Assembly: GCF_041435335.1 (NCBI RefSeq)
Contig: NZ_CP108430.1
Coordinates: forward strand, 9,148,001 to 9,212,000
Reading direction: 5' to 3'
DNA: 64,000 nucleotides
Source of the DNA: Streptomyces sp. NBC_01283
GTDB lineage: Bacteria; Actinomycetota; Actinomycetes; Streptomycetales; Streptomycetaceae
Shown one piece after another: positions 30,085 to 39,166 of this stretch. The notes below the pieces were generated by a model. It saw only the letters and a list, made by a program, of their open reading frames with translations. It did no database searches and had not been told where the DNA came from. The position numbers and the translations under genes were made by a program. Position 1 is the first letter of the stretch; each line of letters opens with the position of its first letter.

Positions 30085-30678
30085 ATGCGAAAGCTCATCT
30101 ACTTCATTGCTGTCAGCCTCGACGGATACATCGCGGGCCCCGACGGCTCCGATCCCACCTCGGGGCCGGACGCCTTCTGGCCGATCGGGCAGGACTACGT
30201 CGAACACCTCGTCGCCCACTACCCCGAGACACTGCCGGGCCCAGCGCGGAACGCGTTCGGAATCACCGGGAATGGTGCGCACTTCGACACCGTCATCGAG
30301 GGACGCAGGACGTATCAAAACGGCGTGGACGCCGGAATCACCAACGCCTGGCCCCACTTGAGGCACCTCGTCTTCTCCCGGTCCCTCGCCGAGTCCCCAG
30401 ACCCGGGTGTCGAGCTCGTCGGCGGTGACCCCGTGGCCACGGTGCGCAAGCTCAAGGAGGAGGATGGTAAGGACATCTGGCTGTGCGGGGGAGGTGAGCT
30501 GGCCGGGGTGCTCTTCTCGGAGATCGACCAACTGGTCATCAAGCTAGCGCCGATGACGATCGGCTCAGGGACGCCGCTGTTCGGGCAGAAGAGGCCGTTT
30601 GACCCGACGTTCTTCACCGTGGCCGACAGTAAGATCCTGGAGAGCGGCACTGTCTTCCTCACATACAAGAAGAAATGA
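30085..30678 (+). CDS. Dihydrofolate reductase-like (RibD C-terminal) family protein
   Basis: This 197-residue protein has the RibD/DHFR fold start RKLIYFIAVSLDGYIAGPDG and the end-region DIWLCGGGELAGVLF. The latter is the conserved NADPH loop of this family, found in many uncharacterised actinobacterial reductases. ACGAGGAGACCCCC precedes the ATG at 30085. It lies divergent to a TetR regulator. The true substrate is probably not folate and remains unknown. Confidence 0.88.
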   Translation: MRKLIYFIAVSLDGYIAGPDGSDPTSGPDAFWPIGQDYVEHLVAHYPETLPGPARNAFGITGNGAHFDTVIEGRRTYQNGVDAGITNAWPHLRHLVFSRSLAESPDPGVELVGGDPVATVRKLKEEDGKDIWLCGGGELAGVLFSEIDQLVIKLAPMTIGSGTPLFGQKRPFDPTFFTVADSKILESGTVFLTYKKK

Positions 30679-31052
30679 GTACATGCGCGAAATAGGCCCA
30701 CCAGGCACACGCCCCCTGCAGTGACGCTGAGTCCTCTCGATGTGCCGCCAAGGACCGCAAGGTCGCCGTGAAGCGACGGTGTTCGGGGAGCAGGGGCGTC
30801 GGCCGCACCGGCCGGTGAGCTCACCGCTGTCTCCGCGCATAGCTCGATTGCCGCGAAATCGGTGAGGACCACGCCGTTGCGGCGCAGCGACAGGCCCGGT
30901 ACGAGGCCGCCGTGCCGCGGTGCGTACTGGAGGGCGCTCGGCAAGGTCGAGCCTGCCAAGCCGGACAGAGCGAGCTCTTGCTCTCCAACCAAGCGTGAGC
31001 CGTCGCACCGCAGCCAGCTGCCGTTTACCGCTGGCATGATGCGCGGTGACCT
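30679..31052. other. Unassigned region before an IS110 remnant
   Basis: A minus-strand frame carries a protein-like stretch (GSTLPSALQYAPRHGGLVP, then SLRRNGVVLTDF). It has no start or family match and runs on antisense into the reductase gene. I do not call it a gene. Confidence 0.35.
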
Positions 31053-31420
31053 CCATGCCGGGTCGCGGTCAGGACCGGTGCCCGCATCCTGGCCGAGGTC
31101 GGCGACGCCAGCCGTTCCCCACCGCCGCCCACCTGGCTTCTTATGCGGGACTGACCCCCGCCATCCACCGCTCCGGGACCTCGATCGGCGGCGAAGGACC
31201 ACCCCGCGGCGGCAACAAACAGCTCAAACGCGCTCGGTTCCTCGCCGCGTGCGCCTCTCTCGGCAGCCCCGAATCCCGCGCCTACCACGACAGGAAACGA
31301 GCGGAAAGGAAGCGCCACAACGCCGCTCTCATCTGCCTCACCCACTGCCGCGTCGACGTCCTGCACGCCATGCTCAAGCACTGCACCCTCTACAAGCCCC
31401 GGCACGAACAAACAGCCTGA
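31053..31420 (+). pseudogene. C-terminal remnant of an IS110-family transposase
   Basis: One frame gives GARILAEVGDAS. After a shift near 31115, another gives FPTAAHLASYAGLTPAIHRS, then GGNKQLKRARFLAACASL and HNAALICLTHCRVDVLHAML. This is the Transposase_20 region of IS110 elements. The N-terminal DEDD domain is missing and the frame is broken. Confidence 0.85.
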
Positions 31421-31680
31421 CCAAGCCCACAGGCCTCGACCGAACAGATAGAAGCACCCCCGGCCGTGCAGTTGGCGTGGGTGAGAGAGGAGGGCCAGTC
31501 CACCGTCACGATCGGCACTGTCCGTGTGCGATCTATACCCTGCCAAGCGCATACAGGGGGCACGGTTTTCGGACAATGAATCGGCTATCAGCCACACCGC
31601 AGAACGCAGGACAACCCTTCCCCCAGCGGACGTGTCACACCTAGCAGGAAGAAACGCTTCAAGCGACACAAGGGGGAGAT
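31421..31680. other. Upstream region of the SapA-like gene
   Basis: No gene is seen. The strong ribosome binding site AAGGGGGAG ends five bases before the ATG at 31681. Confidence 0.5.
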
Positions 31681-32130
31681 ATGGAACTTAAGCGTGCCAT
31701 GTTGTCCGTAGCTGCGGTGACTGCGCTGGCGGCCGGCTCCACGGTGGTCCTGTCGTCACCGGCGTCTGCGGCGGCGAACACTACCCCGCAGAAGGTCTGC
31801 GGAAGCAGCTACAAGACCGTCAACTCCGCACCGGTGGGCTCGCTGGGCACCGTCTACCTGACGTACAACGCCTCCACCGGCCGCAACTGCGTGGCCACCA
31901 TCCGCAGCACGCCCGGAACGGCCGTGGACACGGGGACGTGGATCTACGTCGCCGACACCGACCAGGGGGCCTCTGACTCCGGCAACTACACGTCCTACGC
32001 CGGGCCGGCCACCGTCTACGGCAAGGGCCACTGCGTCGACTGGGGCGGCAACATCAAGAACGTTTACGTCTCCGTCTACGGCTCCAACTGTGCCGCACTG
32101 AAGGAGAAGCGGGTCACCTCCATCCGCTGA
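31681..32130 (+). CDS. sapA: Spore-associated protein A (SapA)-like secreted protein
   Basis: This 149-residue protein has a signal peptide (basic start, hydrophobic core AAVTALAAGSTVVL, cleavage after ASA near residue 34). The mature part matches SapA-like proteins. It has a Cys-Gly-Ser start (VCGSSYKTVN), GTVYLTYNASTGRNCV, and YAGPATVYGKGHCVDWGG near the end. Four cysteines could form two disulfides. SapA of S. coelicolor is found on spores, but its biochemical role is unknown. The gene stands alone between IS remnants. Confidence 0.85.
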   Translation: MELKRAMLSVAAVTALAAGSTVVLSSPASAAANTTPQKVCGSSYKTVNSAPVGSLGTVYLTYNASTGRNCVATIRSTPGTAVDTGTWIYVADTDQGASDSGNYTSYAGPATVYGKGHCVDWGGNIKNVYVSVYGSNCAALKEKRVTSIR

Positions 32131-32307
32131 GGCCTTGCGGCGGGTTCGGCCTTCCCGGCACGGTGCTCGGCCCCGGTCCGGACTGATCCCACCTCCCAGC
32201 AGCCGCTACCACCGGGGCTGCGTCCGCCCGAGCGGTGGATCCGGCCGGAAGAACCTCATCTTCGCGGCGAACGGCCCGAAAACAGGCATCGTCTTGTTGG
32301 ATGCGGC
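32131..32307. other. Short intergenic stretch
   Basis: Nothing recognisable lies between the SapA-like gene and the IS5-type fragment. Confidence 0.4.
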
Positions 32308-32409
32308 CAGGACTGTCCGGTCATCCGACCGCTTCCGCCCTCGCTCCGGCCGAGGCAACAGAGGGTGGGCGAACTCCCGTTCGGCATAGGACAGTTCATG
32401 GCGACGCAT
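32308..32409 (-). pseudogene. N-terminal fragment of an IS5-type transposase
   Basis: About 34 residues (MRRHELSYAEREF, then PLLPRPERGRKRSDDRTVL) match the DUF4096-type N-terminus of IS5-family transposases. The sequence then diverges and no catalytic region follows. Confidence 0.7.
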
Positions 32410-32462
32410 CACCTGACCATGATTCACCAAGCAAGATCATTTGTAGGCGCCGCCGCGAGGGG

Positions 32463-33365
32463 TCAGCTGATCGCCCGCGTGCTGTTCTCCTGTCGGGAGG
32501 CTGTGCCGAGCACTGTACGTGCGACGTCTTCCAGGGATTGGAGCAGCGGGTTGGGGTCGCCGGCGCGCGTGACGAGCACGAGCTCGCAGGGTTCGATGTC
32601 GATGACAGGCACCAGGGCGATGTCCTCGCGCACAGCAGCGCGTCGATCGCTGGCAGGGAAGATCGCGACACAGTGGCCGGTGGCGATGATTTCCAGCTTG
32701 TCCTCGTAGCTGTCGTCGATTGCAGGCGGGGGTGGTGCCGGGCGGTCATCGACCGGCTTGGGCGTGCTCCAGACGACCGGAGTGCTGACGCAGGCCACCA
32801 GTTCCTCGTCCGACAGAGCCCGCAGGTTGACGGCTTTCTCGTTCGCCAGATGATGACTTGCCGATGTGGCGAGTACCCGCGATTCCTGATGGAGCGTGGT
32901 CACCCGGAGGCCGTCCGTGGGCCAGGGCAGGGGTTTGTATGCGACGAGGGCGTCGACCCGCCGCTCGGCGAGGGCGCCGGTGTCCCGCCAGTCGAGGTGC
33001 CGGGTGCGGACCTGGCCGTCGGGGTGCCGGCGGCGCAGTTCCTGCACACAGGCGGTGAGGACCAGTCCTTCGGCGCAGCCGACAGTGACGGTACGGGGCT
33101 GCACGGCGGCTCTGGCCGTGCGAGCGGCTTGCTCGGCCTCCTGGAGCAGTATCCGGGCCCCGGGAAGGAATGCCTGACCGGCGTCGGTGAGGCTGCTGCC
33201 CTGCGGCGAGCGGTCGAAAAGCCGGACACCGAGCTGAGCCTCAAGTCGCTGGATCTGGCGGCTCAGCGACGGCTGCGCCAGGTGCAGCTTGGTGGCGGCC
33301 CGGCCGAAGTTGCCGTACTCCGCCACGACCGTGAAATAGCGCACGAGCCGCAGATCGACGTCCAT
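32463..33365 (-). CDS. LysR family transcriptional regulator
   Basis: This 300-residue protein has the LysR N-terminal [23 protein letters not shown] is followed by [20 protein letters not shown] and LFDRSP. A co-inducer domain with YKPLPWP and [10 protein letters not shown] segments completes it. The length is standard. It is divergent from an SDR by 98 bp, and a T-N11-A palindrome lies in between. It probably activates the SDR when a small ligand binds. Confidence 0.92.
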   Translation of the reverse strand: MDVDLRLVRYFTVVAEYGNFGRAATKLHLAQPSLSRQIQRLEAQLGVRLFDRSPQGSSLTDAGQAFLPGARILLQEAEQAARTARAAVQPRTVTVGCAEGLVLTACVQELRRRHPDGQVRTRHLDWRDTGALAERRVDALVAYKPLPWPTDGLRVTTLHQESRVLATSASHHLANEKAVNLRALSDEELVACVSTPVVWSTPKPVDDRPAPPPPAIDDSYEDKLEIIATGHCVAIFPASDRRAAVREDIALVPVIDIEPCELVLVTRAGDPNPLLQSLEDVARTVLGTASRQENSTRAIS

Positions 33366-33387
33366 GCGCTCAGGGTACGTCGCGCGT

Positions 33388-33410
33388 CGTCATACGCCCG
33401 GGGCATGACG
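33388..33410. promoter_or_regulatory. LysR-type T-N11-A binding site
   Basis: CGTCAT and ATGACG are exactly complementary and separated by 11 bp, giving the T-N11-A arrangement of LysR sites. CATACG recurs at 33391 and 33412, so a second half-site may exist. It lies in the LysR/SDR divergent region. Confidence 0.7.
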
Positions 33411-33463
33411 GCATACGGAACAGGTCTTGGACAGGGTGTGCGGGTGGATATTGGCTTGAGGGC

Positions 33464-34210
33464 ATGACCACTTATGACGGCAAGAAGATCGTGATCACGG
33501 GCGGAAGCAGCGGTATTGGCCTGGCTGCGGCCCGGTTGTTCGCGGACGGTGGGGCGCACGTACTGATTACCGGCCGCACCCGATCCACTCTGGACGCCGC
33601 GCTTGAGCAGCTGGGGGACAAGGCGGTCGGCGTCCGTAGCGACGCCGCGTCCCTGAAGGACATCAAGGCGCTGGCCGGCACGGTCCAGGAGCGGTTCGGT
33701 GAGGTGGACGCGCTGTTCGTCAACGCCGGCGTCACCGAGTCCGCGCCGTTCGACTCGACGACGGAGGAGATGTACGACACGCTGTTCGGCATCAACGCCA
33801 AGGGCCCGTACTTCACGGTGCAGGCGTTGGCGCCGCTGTTGCGCGAGGGAAGCGGCGTGGTCCTGACCACGTCGGTGGTGAACGTCCTGGGCCTCGACGC
33901 ACTCAGTGTCTACTCGGCGAGCAAGGCGGCCCTGCGGTCGATGACGCGCACCCTGGCCCGCGAGCTGCTGCCACGCAAGGTGCGCGTCAATGCCGTGAGC
34001 CCCGGCCCGATCGACTCGGGCATCCTGGACCGCTCAACGCTGCCCGCCGATGTCGTCGAGGCGACGAAGGACACCTACCGGAGCACCATTCCGATGCAGC
34101 GGCTGGGGACGTCCGAGGAAGTGGCCGCCGCGGTGGCGTACTTGGCGTTCGGCGCGACCTTCTCGACGGGAACGGAGTTCCCTGTCGACGGAGGAGCGTC
34201 GCAGCTCTAG
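33464..34210 (+). CDS. SDR family oxidoreductase
   Basis: This 248-residue classical SDR shows TGGSSGIG at residues 12-19, NAG at 87-89, the catalytic Ser near 137, and YSASK with Tyr150 and Lys154. The C-terminal VDGGASQL is typical of the family. TGRTR after strand two suggests NADP use. It is controlled, by position, by the divergent LysR regulator. Its substrate is unknown. Confidence 0.92.
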   Translation: MTTYDGKKIVITGGSSGIGLAAARLFADGGAHVLITGRTRSTLDAALEQLGDKAVGVRSDAASLKDIKALAGTVQERFGEVDALFVNAGVTESAPFDSTTEEMYDTLFGINAKGPYFTVQALAPLLREGSGVVLTTSVVNVLGLDALSVYSASKAALRSMTRTLARELLPRKVRVNAVSPGPIDSGILDRSTLPADVVEATKDTYRSTIPMQRLGTSEEVAAAVAYLAFGATFSTGTEFPVDGGASQL

Positions 34211-34483
34211 GCCGTTTGCGCAAAGTCGCGTCGTCGCCCGAAGGGCAGGCGGGGCCTTGAAGACAGGCCCTGACGCTGCGCGGCGCGCAGACCTGTGTGG
34301 TCGAGGCTGCAAGGCCAGTGGTCGGGGTAGCGCCGGAGGACGGTGATCGGTATCTACCACCAGGCCTCACCCGGACAGGTCCCCAGGCGGGCGGAGATCC
34401 GGCGCCGTGTCCTTGCGGCTAGCGCTGCGCGATGCGCTGACCTGTGTGGTCGGGGCTGGCAGCCCCGTCCTGGGGCCGCGAGC
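34211..34483. repeat. Two copies of a dispersed TGGTCGGG repeat
   Basis: Positions 34270-34375 hold one copy of the roughly 100-bp repeat also found near 41.1, 56.85 and 57.3 kb. A shorter copy lies at 34423-34465 with GCTGACCTGTGTGGTCGGGG. The longer copy ends with the conserved GGTATCTACCACC. No gene is present. Confidence 0.6.
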
Positions 34484-34579
34484 GGCCAAGTTGGTGAAGA
34501 CGCCCAGTTCCACGGCGCTCACAAGCGTTCTGTCGGCCGTGAAGCCGGTGGCCAGCTGCACGAGGCAGTCGGGCGTCAA
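34484..34579 (-). pseudogene. N-terminal fragment of an O-methyltransferase
   Basis: The minus-strand frame begins MTPDCLVQLATGFTADRTL and continues VSAVELGVFTNLA. This is the dimerisation helix pair at the start of plant-type O-methyltransferases of actinomycetes. The similarity ends after 32 residues, where the dispersed repeat begins. Confidence 0.6.
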
Positions 34580-34603
34580 GGCTGGGGCGGCGGGGTGCCC
34601 ACG

Positions 34604-36130
34604 TTAGTGGGCCCGGGTGTCCTGCTTCCGGACAGGGCGGTCATCTGTTGCGTCCCCAGTAGTCGGGGGCGGGAGAGGCGGCGAGGGTGCGGGTTGCTGC
34701 TGATCAGGGGCCGGGGCGGCTTTGACAGCGCTGGCGTGGTCGTGGTGGAGGCGGGCAGCGGGAGCGGACAGCGCGGTCAGGACGAGGCGTGGGCGCAGCA
34801 GGGTGGCGGGGTGGTCGATGAGGCTGGCTACGCGCATGAGGGCATCGGTGGCGGCGGGGTCGTGTGTCGCTGCGTGGTGGAGGCGGGTGACGTAGGCGTT
34901 GAGCACGGGTGCGGTGAGCTGACGGCGGCCGGTGGCACCGGTGAATTTGAGGTCGCTGGTGGTGGAGAGGTACCAGGGTTTGTCGAGGATGCGCCCGACC
35001 TGTCGCATGAAGACCGCGCTGTCCGGGGTTCCGCGGCGCTGGAGGTATTGGTGGAGGGCGCTGGCTTGCATGGCGGCGACGGTCATTCCCTGGCTGTAGT
35101 TCGGGTTGAGGCTGCACACCGCATCTCCCAGGACGAGTAGTCGCTCGGGGAGGCGGGACAGGCGTTCGTAGTGACGGCGGACACTGGCGGGAAAGCGGAA
35201 GGTGACGGGGTCGGTGAGCGGGGTGGCGTCGTGGATCCGGTCGTGGATCTCGGCGGCGGGCAGGCCTTGGGCGAAGGCGGTGAAGCCGTCGGGGTCGGTC
35301 GGCGGGTGGTCACCCAAGAGACCGGTCAGCGACAGGATGTGCCTGTCGTCGCCTGCCTGGCCGAAGAACGCACCGCGGGGTGAGGCGGGTGAGGCAAGGC
35401 AGTTGACGAACTGCGGGCCGCTGCGCGCGTGCGGGCTGCGGTAGAGACGGGTGGTATAGGCCAGGCCGATCGGCATCCGCTGCTCGACGGGCCGCTGGTA
35501 GCCCAGCTGTTGCAGCCACACCGGGGTGCGCGACCCGCGTCCGCTCGCGTCGACGAGCAGATCGGCTTCCAGGTCGAAGCAGGCGGCGCCCGGTGTCGTG
35601 GACTGCAGCCGGGCGCCGGTGACCCGGGCGCCGTCCGCAGTGGCCAGGAGACCCTGCAGGGCGGTGCCCTGGCGATAGGTGACGTTGGCCCGCGCGGCGA
35701 CCTGGCCGCGCAGATATCCCTCCAGGACGGGACGCGGTGCGGTCAAGGAGAGCAGGCCGGTCCTTGTCGGTGTGAAGGGGCGGCCGTTGAAGTACCAGCG
35801 CTGCTCGCCCAGGTCTCCGATCGGCTGGTGTGCGCGCCGCATGTCCTTGAGCAGGTTCGGGAAGAACTCCTGCAGGATCAGGCAGCCGCGGGCATGGAGC
35901 CCGTGCGCGTGCGCGGCGTGAGGGGCGCCGCGACGCGGATCTTCCACGTCGATGACGTGGTCGCGGTCGATGACGATGACCTCGCGGTAGAAGTCGGCCA
36001 GCACCCGGGCGGCGAGGGTTCCGGCGATGCTCGCGCCCAGCACGAGAGCCCGGTCCCCGACAACGCGCGCCCCGGCGGTGCGGTCTTCGACGAGCCGGTG
36101 GGCGGCCCGGCCGCCGTCGCGTCGGCTCAC
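34604..36130 (-). CDS. FAD-dependent oxidoreductase (aromatic or polyprenyl monooxygenase type)
   Basis: This 508-residue flavoprotein has the dinucleotide motif LVLGASIAGTLAARVL, with IVIDRDH at the end of strand two. The second FAD motif is RLLVLGDAVCSLNPNYSQGM. This GD(A) pattern is typical of group A flavin monooxygenases and squalene-epoxidase-like or halogenase-like relatives. A Pro-rich tail of about 40 residues follows the fold. The ATG overlaps the UbiA stop by four bases. In this operon it may epoxidise or hydroxylate a prenylated product (inference). Confidence 0.85.
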   Translation of the reverse strand: MSRRDGGRAAHRLVEDRTAGARVVGDRALVLGASIAGTLAARVLADFYREVIVIDRDHVIDVEDPRRGAPHAAHAHGLHARGCLILQEFFPNLLKDMRRAHQPIGDLGEQRWYFNGRPFTPTRTGLLSLTAPRPVLEGYLRGQVAARANVTYRQGTALQGLLATADGARVTGARLQSTTPGAACFDLEADLLVDASGRGSRTPVWLQQLGYQRPVEQRMPIGLAYTTRLYRSPHARSGPQFVNCLASPASPRGAFFGQAGDDRHILSLTGLLGDHPPTDPDGFTAFAQGLPAAEIHDRIHDATPLTDPVTFRFPASVRRHYERLSRLPERLLVLGDAVCSLNPNYSQGMTVAAMQASALHQYLQRRGTPDSAVFMRQVGRILDKPWYLSTTSDLKFTGATGRRQLTAPVLNAYVTRLHHAATHDPAATDALMRVASLIDHPATLLRPRLVLTALSAPAARLHHDHASAVKAAPAPDQQQPAPSPPLPPPTTGDATDDRPVRKQDTRAH

Positions 36131-37089
36131 TGAGACAGTCCGAGGAGGATCGCCGCGGCGAGCGCGGCAGTGCCCGCATCGATGGACAGCAGAACCAAGA
36201 AGCGCGCCTTGCGCACCTCACCCCGATACACCCCGTAATACACCTGGGCCAGCTGCAGCGCGACCACAGGAGCGCTGCACACCAGGTAGGCGGGGTCCAT
36301 GCGTGTGGCGGCGAACAGCACGACGAGCAGCCCCGCGTGGCCGACCACAAGGAGGTGGAGCAGAAAGGCGAACCACCGAGGCGGCAGCAGGACGGCGAGG
36401 GTTCGCCGTCGGACGGCTGCGTCGCCTACCCGGTCGGAGGCATTGCCGTAGGAGACCACGAGCAGCAGCCACAGGCCGAAGACCGCACTCACCAGCAGTA
36501 CCTCGCGGGTGAGGGTTCCGCTGGCGCACCAGTAGGGCATCAGGACGGTGTACGCGCCGGTGATCAGGATCGTCGCTTCAAGGCCCAGGGGCCGGTAGCT
36601 GAGCTTGATGCCGCAGGAGTACTGAACACCCAGCACCGGCACACCCAAGGCGACCACAACGGCCGGCCAGGACACGGGCCCGGGCGGCAGGAGGGCGGCC
36701 GCGGTGAGGGCGAGCATCCCGAAGGTGAACGTGGCGGCGGTGAACGTCTTCGCTTCCCTGACGGTGAGGGCTCCGGTGAGCAGGGGTTTGCGGATCCTGG
36801 TGACCAGCGGCCGCCCCTGGTAGTTGCGGGCGTCGTGGCCGTTGAGGAAGCCGCTCACGTCATCGGCCGCCGACGCGCTCCACTGCACCGCCAACGTGCC
36901 CGCGAGCACACAGACCAAGGACGGCAACACCCCCGGAGCCGTGAGGTCGTCCGCGTGCAGGAGCAGCACGCCCAGGGCCCAGCCGTAGACGTAGTGATAG
37001 ACCCGGGCCTTGCCCAGCCGCAGGTAGCTGGCGATCTTGGGGCCGGACGTCGGGGGTGCTGCGGCCGTGACGGCTTGGGCGCCACTCAT
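36127..37089 (-). CDS. UbiA family prenyltransferase
   Basis: This 320-residue membrane protein has about eight or nine hydrophobic helices. The first Asp-rich motif is ADDVSGFLNGHDARNYQGRP at about 75-93. A second acidic motif, NASDRVGD, lies near residue 215. These bind magnesium and the prenyl diphosphate in UbiA enzymes and UbiA-type terpene cyclases. It is translationally coupled on both sides (ATGA overlaps) to a methyltransferase and a flavoprotein. A polyprenyl diphosphate synthase lies about 7 kb away and could supply its donor. Acceptor, or cyclase rather than transferase action, cannot be decided here. Confidence 0.88.
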   Translation of the reverse strand: MSGAQAVTAAAPPTSGPKIASYLRLGKARVYHYVYGWALGVLLLHADDLTAPGVLPSLVCVLAGTLAVQWSASAADDVSGFLNGHDARNYQGRPLVTRIRKPLLTGALTVREAKTFTAATFTFGMLALTAAALLPPGPVSWPAVVVALGVPVLGVQYSCGIKLSYRPLGLEATILITGAYTVLMPYWCASGTLTREVLLVSAVFGLWLLLVVSYGNASDRVGDAAVRRRTLAVLLPPRWFAFLLHLLVVGHAGLLVVLFAATRMDPAYLVCSAPVVALQLAQVYYGVYRGEVRKARFLVLLSIDAGTAALAAAILLGLSQ

Positions 37090-37835
37090 GGCATCTGCCG
37101 GTCGCCCGCGGGGACGGCTTCAAGGAGCTGGAACTCCACCGGCACGTCACCGGCATGGTGCACGCTCCGTTCCCGCCCCACCAGCAGTACACCCGACTCG
37201 GCGGCCAGAGTCTGCAGTGCGGAGGTATCACCGAGGCTGTTGAATCCCAAAAACAGACGGCCCGATCCGGTGAGCCGTTCCAGGCCCTCGCGCAGGTAGC
37301 GGCGGTGAGCGGCGTAGCCACGATCGAAGATCGCATGCTGTAAAGGCCGGGTGTAGACGAACTCCTGGGGGGCACGAACGACGTTGGAGTTCCAGAAGAT
37401 CGCATCGAAACGCGCACCGGGGTCCAGGGCGTCGTACAGGTCGCTGCGCACGGTCTCCACCCGGTCCGCCACCTTGTGACGCTCGGCGTTGAGGGCGGTA
37501 TTGCACACTGCCTCATGGGTGATGTCCACGGCTGTGACGTGCGTGCACCCGGCCAGCGCCGCCGTCACCGCCGTCACCCCCGCCCCACACCCCACCTCAA
37601 GAAACCTCCCGCCCACCGGGAAAGGCAGCCACCGGGTGAACAGCTCGGTAGAGTCGGTATGAGTCGGAGCGAACACCTGCGGCAACAACGCCCAGTCAAG
37701 GCCGAGCAGCTCGAATTCCCCCGGCTCGCCTGTCTGGCCGTGCCGGTCCACCAAACGGTGACCGACCTCGACACGGGTCTCGTCTACCGGCGCGCAGGCC
37801 GGCTCAGTTCGTGAGGTGCAGCAGCGGGACGGCAT
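37086..37835 (-). CDS. SAM-dependent methyltransferase (HemK/PrmC-like fold)
   Basis: This 249-residue protein has motif I FLEVGCGAGVTAV and the acidic strand-two end VTAVDITHEAV. FDAIFWNSNVV replaces the NPPY of true HemK enzymes. The change suggests a small-molecule substrate instead of the release factor. I chose the ATG at 37835 because AAGGAA lies eight bases upstream; an in-frame start at 37901 lacks one. It is the first gene of the methyltransferase-UbiA-FAD operon. Confidence 0.83.
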   Translation of the reverse strand: MPSRCCTSRTEPACAPVDETRVEVGHRLVDRHGQTGEPGEFELLGLDWALLPQVFAPTHTDSTELFTRWLPFPVGGRFLEVGCGAGVTAVTAALAGCTHVTAVDITHEAVCNTALNAERHKVADRVETVRSDLYDALDPGARFDAIFWNSNVVRAPQEFVYTRPLQHAIFDRGYAAHRRYLREGLERLTGSGRLFLGFNSLGDTSALQTLAAESGVLLVGRERSVHHAGDVPVEFQLLEAVPAGDRQMP

Positions 37836-38144
37836 GGCGACGATTCCTTGTCGGGGCAGAACTGGGACAACGGCAGGCGGCCACGGGAAGCCCCCGCCCA
37901 AGGGACAGACAGCTGGAACAGAGGCCAGCGGACGCCCGGGGATAGGCAGGCTGTCGCATTACGGGCGCACCTACGGGAGGCCGCATCGAGGTCCATGACC
38001 CTATTTCGAACATCCCACGGTTTGCTGTGTCGAACGTGTCTGTCTCCGTTTCGCACGCATGGGGAACGAGCGCGCAGCGGCCCGGTTACTTCCGCAGGTT
38101 CACTTCGCCCGAAGCCCGGGACGACGTGACCGTGAGGCAGTGCG
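37836..38144. other. Upstream region of the methyltransferase-UbiA operon
   Basis: No gene is recognised. It should contain the operon promoter, which I could not place, and then gives way to the IS200 remnant. Confidence 0.4.
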
Positions 38145-38450
38145 GTGCGGACGTCGCGGACGGCCCCAAGTTCGAGGTTTAACTGCGGGAGTTCAACGGT
38201 GAGACCGGCCACGTCGTCCCGTGCACTACCCGCCGAAGATCGCCCTGTCGACGCTGATCAAACTCCCTCAAAGGCGTCAGATCCCGGTACCTGCGCTCCG
38301 GGTACACCGGCCGGATCAACCGGACCGGGATGGGCTGCGTCTTCTGGTCGCGCTCCTACTTCGCTGCCTCGTGCGGCGGCGCACCACTTACGGTGATCCG
38401 TCAGTACATCGGGCAGCAAGAGGGTCCGCTGTTATCTGCGGGTCAGAGCG
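38145..38450 (+). pseudogene. IS200/IS605 TnpA remnant
   Basis: Read across frames, this matches the Y1 transposase TnpA. It gives LREFNGETGHV, VHYPPKIALSTLI, then GYTGRINRTGMGCVFWSRSY and AASCGGAPLTVIRQYI. At least one in-frame stop (after FEV) and a frameshift near 38265 break it. The catalytic HUH and Tyr parts are incomplete. Confidence 0.75.
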
Positions 38451-38496
38451 GTCCTGAGATGCGGCTGAAGCCGGGGATACCCATGCAAGACGAAGG

Positions 38497-38950
38497 ATGG
38501 TTCCTGGGCTGCTGGAACGAATCACCGCGCGGCGTGCGGAGCTGGATGAACGTGAGGAAGCGCTCGCCAGGGAGTTGGGGGAGGTGCGGGCCGGGTGGGA
38601 CGAGTTCGCCGTCGCGGAGAGGGTTGTTGAGCGGGTGAGCGAACAGCTTGCCGACGAACGCGCCTCGGCCGCACCGGTGCCCGGGCAGGCGGGCGGACGA
38701 GGGGCGATGCTGGTCGCGCACCGGAGGCCGGACATGGAGGAGACCGTGTTCCCGCCGGACTGCCGGCGCATTCTCGCCACCGTGCGGCGGGCTGCCGGAC
38801 CGGTCATGGCCCGGCAGGTCGGCGGCGCCCCGGGGAATCGATGTCAGCGTGCGGGACGAGCTGGTGCCTGTGCGCGGGGAGTTGGTCCAACTGGTCGACC
38901 GCAGTGGGTTGTGCAAACTGCCCGGGGGTCGCTTCACCATCAGCCTGTGA
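38497..38950 (+). pseudogene. Frameshifted IS-associated hypothetical gene
   Basis: The first 108 residues form a coiled-coil-like helix (LERITARRAELDEREEALA, then VAERVVERVSEQLADERAS). This is found in short proteins next to Streptomyces insertion sequences. Near 38820 the frame shifts to one that reads RGIDVSVRDELVPVRGELV and ends in GGRFTISL. Restoring the frame would give a protein of about 150 residues. The function of the family is unknown. Confidence 0.6.
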
Positions 38951-39019
38951 TCTGATCTGCTGCCCGCGGCAGCGCGGCGCGGGCGTAACTGACGTTCCCT
39001 CGAAGGCCGTTGGAATGGT

Positions 39020-39154
39020 GTGACGAAAGCCAAAAAGCACGCCGAGGGCACCTGTCCGTTTGTCTGCAGGTGCCGTCTGCCGCTGTCCACGCGGACCGTC
39101 TGCCACCTCGCCGATCTGCGGCGTCACCTGAAAGGACCCCGTTCGGTGCCTCGG
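39020..39154 (+). pseudogene. N-terminal fragment of a DDE transposase
   Basis: The frame reads LPLSTRTVCHLADLRRHLKG, like the start of IS5-type DDE transposases with the LADLLRRHLK motif. It then loses similarity and runs antisense into the downstream oxidoreductase gene. Confidence 0.5.
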
Positions 39155-39166
39155 AACCGGTGTGCG

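Noticed and set aside
30315..31202. Minus-strand frame with protein-like segments
   Set aside because: It runs antisense through the DHFR-like gene and I could not identify a start, domain or ribosome binding site.
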